From assembly GCF_000009265.1 (NCBI RefSeq), contig NC_008378.1, positions 558,001 to 622,000 of the forward strand: DNA of 64,000 nucleotides, read 5' to 3'. Position numbers and translations under genes: made by a program. This document shows positions 60,853 to 64,000 of this stretch, piece by piece. Numbering within the stretch: position 1 is the first letter of the stretch; the number at the start of each line of letters is the position of its first letter. The notes below the pieces were generated by a model, which worked only from the letters and a program-made list of their open reading frames with translations, searched no databases and was not told where the DNA came from. This DNA is from Rhizobium johnstonii 3841. GTDB lineage: Bacteria > Pseudomonadota > Alphaproteobacteria > Rhizobiales > Rhizobiaceae.

Positions 60853-63800
60853 ATGGCGATCTATCATCTCAGCATGAAGCCGATCGCCCGCAGCGGTGGC
60901 CGCAGCGCCGTGGCGTCCGCCGCCTATCGTGCCGCCGAGCGGCTGACGAACGAGCGTGATGGGCTGACCCATGATTTTAGCAACAGGACAGGTGTCGAGC
61001 ATGCCGAGATCGTCTTGCCGGCTCGCTCTTCTGCCTATTGGGCGATGAAGCGATCCGCCTTGTGGAATGCCGCCGAGCGTGCCGAGAAGCGAAGTGACGC
61101 CCGGATTGCCCGCGAATTCGAAATCGCCCTGCCGCACGAACTGACGCCGGATCAACGCCTGGCGCTGACGCGGGCCTTCGCCGCCGATCTCGCCAACCGC
61201 TACGGCGCTGCCGTCGACTTCGCGATCCATCGGCCAGGCGAGGCAAGCGATATCAGAAACAGCCACGCGCATCTGATGATGACGACGCGCCAGGTGACGG
61301 AAGCCGGTCTTGGCGACAAGACGTTGCTCGAGCGGGAAAACAGGTGGCTTCTCGCCAATCACCTGCCGCCATCGCAACTGCAGCTGAAGGATCTCAGACA
61401 GGCCTGGGAGCATCTTGCCAACACGCACCTTGAGAGGGCCGGCCTCGATATCCGTATCGACAACCGTTCGCATCTGGAAGCCGGGATCACGATCGAGCCG
61501 ACCGAACATGTCGGTGTGCATGCGACTGAGATCAATCGGCAGGGTGGGGCAGTCTCGCGCGTCCGCATCTCACCGCAATCGGCCGAGCGAAATGCCGAGA
61601 CCATCCGGAGGCGCCCGGATGAAATCCTGAAGCTGATTACCAACGAAAAGAGCGTCTTCAACCGCTATGACATTGCCAGGGCTCTGCATCGATACGTCAA
61701 TGACGATCCGCAAACCTTCCAGAACGCTTTTGCCGCGGTCATGGCGTCGAAGGCTCTCGTCGAGCTCAGACCCGACAGTTCAAGTCTTCGCGGTCGTGAC
61801 GGCGAGGCACGCTATTCGACGGTCGAGATGGTGGCGATCGAGGGCGTGATCGCCAGCAATGTCACGGCGATGAAGGCGCGCCAAAACCACGGTGTCTTCA
61901 AGCGGCATGTGGATGCCGCGATTGCCGAACAGGACAGATCGATCCAGGCGGGAAATCCTTCACCGGGGCAGGGGCTGTCGGCGGAACAGCGCCAGGCGAT
62001 CGAGCATGTCACGGGTCCCGGTCAGATCGCTGTCGTGATCGGCTTTGCCGGTGCCGGCAAGAGCACGATGCTGGCGGCTGCCCGGCACGCCTGGGAAGCG
62101 CAAGGTTATCGTGTTCATGGCGCGGCATTGGCCGGCAAGGCGGCGGAAGGCCTGGAGCAATCGTCCGGGATCGCGAGCCGCACCTTGGCATCGTGGGAAT
62201 ATAGCTGGCAAGCTGATCGCGGTCGGCTCAATGCTCGGGACGTCTTCGTCATCGATGAGGGCGGCATGGTCGGCAGTCGTCAGCTCGCCCGCTTCGTCGA
62301 CGAGGTCAAACGGGCCGGCGCCAAGCTCGTCCTGGTCGGAGATCATGAACAGCTTCAGGCGATCGGAGCGGGCGCACCGTTCCGGGCGATCGCCGAAGCC
62401 GTCGGCCATGCGCAACTGTCGGAAGTCCGACGTCAAAGAACCGATTGGCAAAAGCAGGCCTCGATTGACTTCGCATCTCACCGGACCGCAGCCGGACTGT
62501 CGGCCTACGAGGCACGGGGAAGCGTTCATCTGAAGACGGATCGCGCTGAAACGCTGAAGGCGATCATTGCCGATTACGTCGCTGACCGATCGGCCAATCC
62601 CAACGACACGCGCATTGCCATGGCCCATCGACGCGACGACGTCCGCGCCATCAATGCCGGCATTCGCGCTCAGTTGCAGGAGCGCGGTGAGCTGGCAAAG
62701 GGTAGCCACCCGCCTGGCGATAAAGGTGAGGAACTGAGCTACCAGACCAACAATGGGAAGCGATCCTTTGCACGTGGCGACCGCATCGTCTTCCTGGAGA
62801 ACAATCGCGATCTCGCCGTCAAGAATGGCATGCTGGGCGAGGTGATCGCCGTCGCGCCGGACGCAATACAGGTTCGGCTTGACGGCAAGGCGCAGACGCC
62901 AGATGGGCAACGCCAGGTGATCATTCCGGTGAATAGTTACCAGGCCTTTGATCACGGCTACGCCACGACGATCCACAAGACGCAAGGCGCTACCGTCGAC
63001 CGGAGTTTTGTTCTGGCGTCGACGACGATGGACCGGCATCTGACCTACGTCGCGATGACCCGTCATCGCGAGGAGGTGCAGCTCTATGCGGGACTGGATG
63101 CGTTCAAGACGCTGCGCTCCCTGACGGAGGCACTCAGCCGCTCAGGCGTGAAGGAGACGACGCTCGACTATACGCATGACTTTGCCAATCGGCGCGGCAT
63201 GGAGGATCGCCGGGGGCAGGGCGAGAGTGAGGTCGCATCTCAGGGAATCAGCAAAGGGATACAGCACATTCCGGACACGGCGGTTCCCAAGCCACTGCAG
63301 GAGCCGCGGCCGCCGACACCGCTCGCAGCCCGCAGCATCGCCGATGGCGGCTCTCCGCACCAAGACCGCAATGACGATGAACGCCGCGTGCTCGTTGCGG
63401 CCGTGAAGACCTATGCGATGAGCGTGGAAGCGGTTGGACGGTCAAAGGCGATGCCGGCATTCGACCGAGATTGGGCCGCGGCAAAGCAGCTTGCGCCGCA
63501 GGTGTTCAACGACGCGCCAGCGGCAATGGACGTGTTGCGCGGCCGCATCCTCGATGAGAACGCCGATCCGGTCGCGCTCGCCAGTCAACTCAGCACTTTG
63601 CCCGAGGCGATCGGTGCGCTGGCCGGCAAGACCGGCCTGTTCGGAGACAACGCCGAACGCAAACACGCGCTTTCAAGGATCGATGCGCTGGCGTCGCATG
63701 TCCGCCAATCCGGCAAGACCTGGCAGCGTCGCCTCGCAGCCGAATGCGGCGCGGAGCGCTGGAAGCGGGAAAAGCAGGACGTGGTCGAGGTTCTGGGCCC

Positions 63801-64000
63801 GAGCCGCCGGAGCGAGGCGCTGCTGCGCCAGCTCGATGATCTGCCCTATGCCGACAAGGCAAAGTTCGTCGAGCAACTGGCGGGGACGCCGGAGGGCCGT
63901 CGCGCGCTTGCCGAGGCGAAGGACATCGTTACTGCGATCGAAACGCGCTTCGGTCGCGCCGATCCCTCAGATCTCGCAGAGCAGCTGAAGCGAATGGGGC
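60853..64000 (+). CDS. traA: Conjugative relaxase-helicase TraA (MobA/L plus RecD-like helicase), partial
   Basis: At least 1049 residues, open at the right edge. N-terminal MOB(Q) relaxase: MAIYHLSMKPIARSGGRSAV, catalytic Tyr25 (AAYRAAERL) and HxH motif 138-140 (NSHAHLMMTTR). Helicase: Walker A GFAGAGKST (397-405), DExx VFVIDEGG with Asp468-Glu469, and GYATTIHKTQGATVDRS near 700. The relaxase nicks the oriT immediately upstream, forms a phosphotyrosyl link and unwinds the transferred strand. RBS AGGGGACAAG before ATG 60853. The C-terminus, and traF/traB if present, lie beyond the window. Confidence 0.93.
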   Translation, partial: MAIYHLSMKPIARSGGRSAVASAAYRAAERLTNERDGLTHDFSNRTGVEHAEIVLPARSSAYWAMKRSALWNAAERAEKRSDARIAREFEIALPHELTPDQRLALTRAFAADLANRYGAAVDFAIHRPGEASDIRNSHAHLMMTTRQVTEAGLGDKTLLERENRWLLANHLPPSQLQLKDLRQAWEHLANTHLERAGLDIRIDNRSHLEAGITIEPTEHVGVHATEINRQGGAVSRVRISPQSAERNAETIRRRPDEILKLITNEKSVFNRYDIARALHRYVNDDPQTFQNAFAAVMASKALVELRPDSSSLRGRDGEARYSTVEMVAIEGVIASNVTAMKARQNHGVFKRHVDAAIAEQDRSIQAGNPSPGQGLSAEQRQAIEHVTGPGQIAVVIGFAGAGKSTMLAAARHAWEAQGYRVHGAALAGKAAEGLEQSSGIASRTLASWEYSWQADRGRLNARDVFVIDEGGMVGSRQLARFVDEVKRAGAKLVLVGDHEQLQAIGAGAPFRAIAEAVGHAQLSEVRRQRTDWQKQASIDFASHRTAAGLSAYEARGSVHLKTDRAETLKAIIADYVADRSANPNDTRIAMAHRRDDVRAINAGIRAQLQERGELAKGSHPPGDKGEELSYQTNNGKRSFARGDRIVFLENNRDLAVKNGMLGEVIAVAPDAIQVRLDGKAQTPDGQRQVIIPVNSYQAFDHGYATTIHKTQGATVDRSFVLASTTMDRHLTYVAMTRHREEVQLYAGLDAFKTLRSLTEALSRSGVKETTLDYTHDFANRRGMEDRRGQGESEVASQGISKGIQHIPDTAVPKPLQEPRPPTPLAARSIADGGSPHQDRNDDERRVLVAAVKTYAMSVEAVGRSKAMPAFDRDWAAAKQLAPQVFNDAPAAMDVLRGRILDENADPVALASQLSTLPEAIGALAGKTGLFGDNAERKHALSRIDALASHVRQSGKTWQRRLAAECGAERWKREKQDVVEVLGPSRRSEALLRQLDDLPYADKAKFVEQLAGTPEGRRALAEAKDIVTAIETRFGRADPSDLAEQLKRMG

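Noticed and set aside
1..64000. CRISPR arrays, tRNA/rRNA genes, intact transposases
   Set aside because: None recognised: no regularly spaced repeats, no cloverleaf-like sequence seen, no DDE or tyrosine/serine recombinase motifs in any convincing gene.

Overview
The window looks like part of a large conjugative plasmid (or megaplasmid) from an alphaproteobacterium of the Rhizobium/Sinorhizobium/Agrobacterium group. The evidence is high G+C coding sequence, a RIME-type rhizobial palindromic repeat (3085-3198), many LysR/GntR/TetR-regulated catabolic cassettes, quaternary-amine ABC transporters, and a Ti/RSF1010-type transfer region (oriT core, TraA relaxase, TraG coupling protein) at the right end. 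I saw no rRNA, tRNA, CRISPR array or intact insertion sequence.

1-27.9 kb is a betaine/amino-acid catabolic super-cluster. A minus-strand block (TetR, pyrroline-5-carboxylate reductase-like, ProX, ProW, ProV, Ldh2-type reductase) faces a plus-strand block: an StcD/trimethylamine-dehydrogenase-like flavoenzyme, a DddQ-like cupin, EtfB, EtfA, a second degenerate DddQ-like cupin, then glutathione-dependent formaldehyde dehydrogenase, S-formylglutathione hydrolase and Gfa. A GntR-headed operon follows (DHDPS-family lyase, aldehyde dehydrogenase, FAD amine oxidase, ProX-ProV-ProW-ProW, proline-racemase-family enzyme, AraC regulator). It ends with a Rieske oxygenase and its reductase opposite a LysR gene. 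Read together, the genes can import a quaternary betaine, remove N-methyl groups oxidatively (Rieske system, then StcD with ETF), burn the formaldehyde to formate, and feed the remaining proline or hydroxyproline skeleton into central metabolism. PutA at 41.5 kb would close a proline branch. The exact substrate (proline betaine, hydroxyproline betaine, another betaine, or DMSP) is not settled by sequence.

27.9-41.2 kb is a mixed signalling/accessory stretch: a hexapeptide acyltransferase fused to an alpha-helical toroid-like domain, a membrane GGDEF-EAL protein divergent from a PhcB/EF-like methyltransferase, NmrA, SDR, MFS, cyclophilin-like and DoxX-like genes with LysR/HxlR regulators. One SDR gene carries a one-base frameshift.

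40.6-52.7 kb holds the proline locus (Lrp-type PutR, a small protein, PutA) and a LacI-controlled CUT1 ABC operon with an intracellular GH32 fructosidase, probably for sucrose or fructo-oligosaccharides. After 1.1 kb with no recognisable gene comes an orphan zwf (53.8-55.2 kb), a small Xre regulator and a LysR gene.

57-64 kb is the transfer region: ArdC antirestriction protein behind a hairpin-rich leader, a WGR-domain miniprotein, TraG, a small MobC/TraD-like accessory protein, oriT, and the TraA relaxase-helicase running off the right edge. The geometry predicts that traG and ardC enter the recipient first, and that ardC mRNA is templated by the transferred strand.
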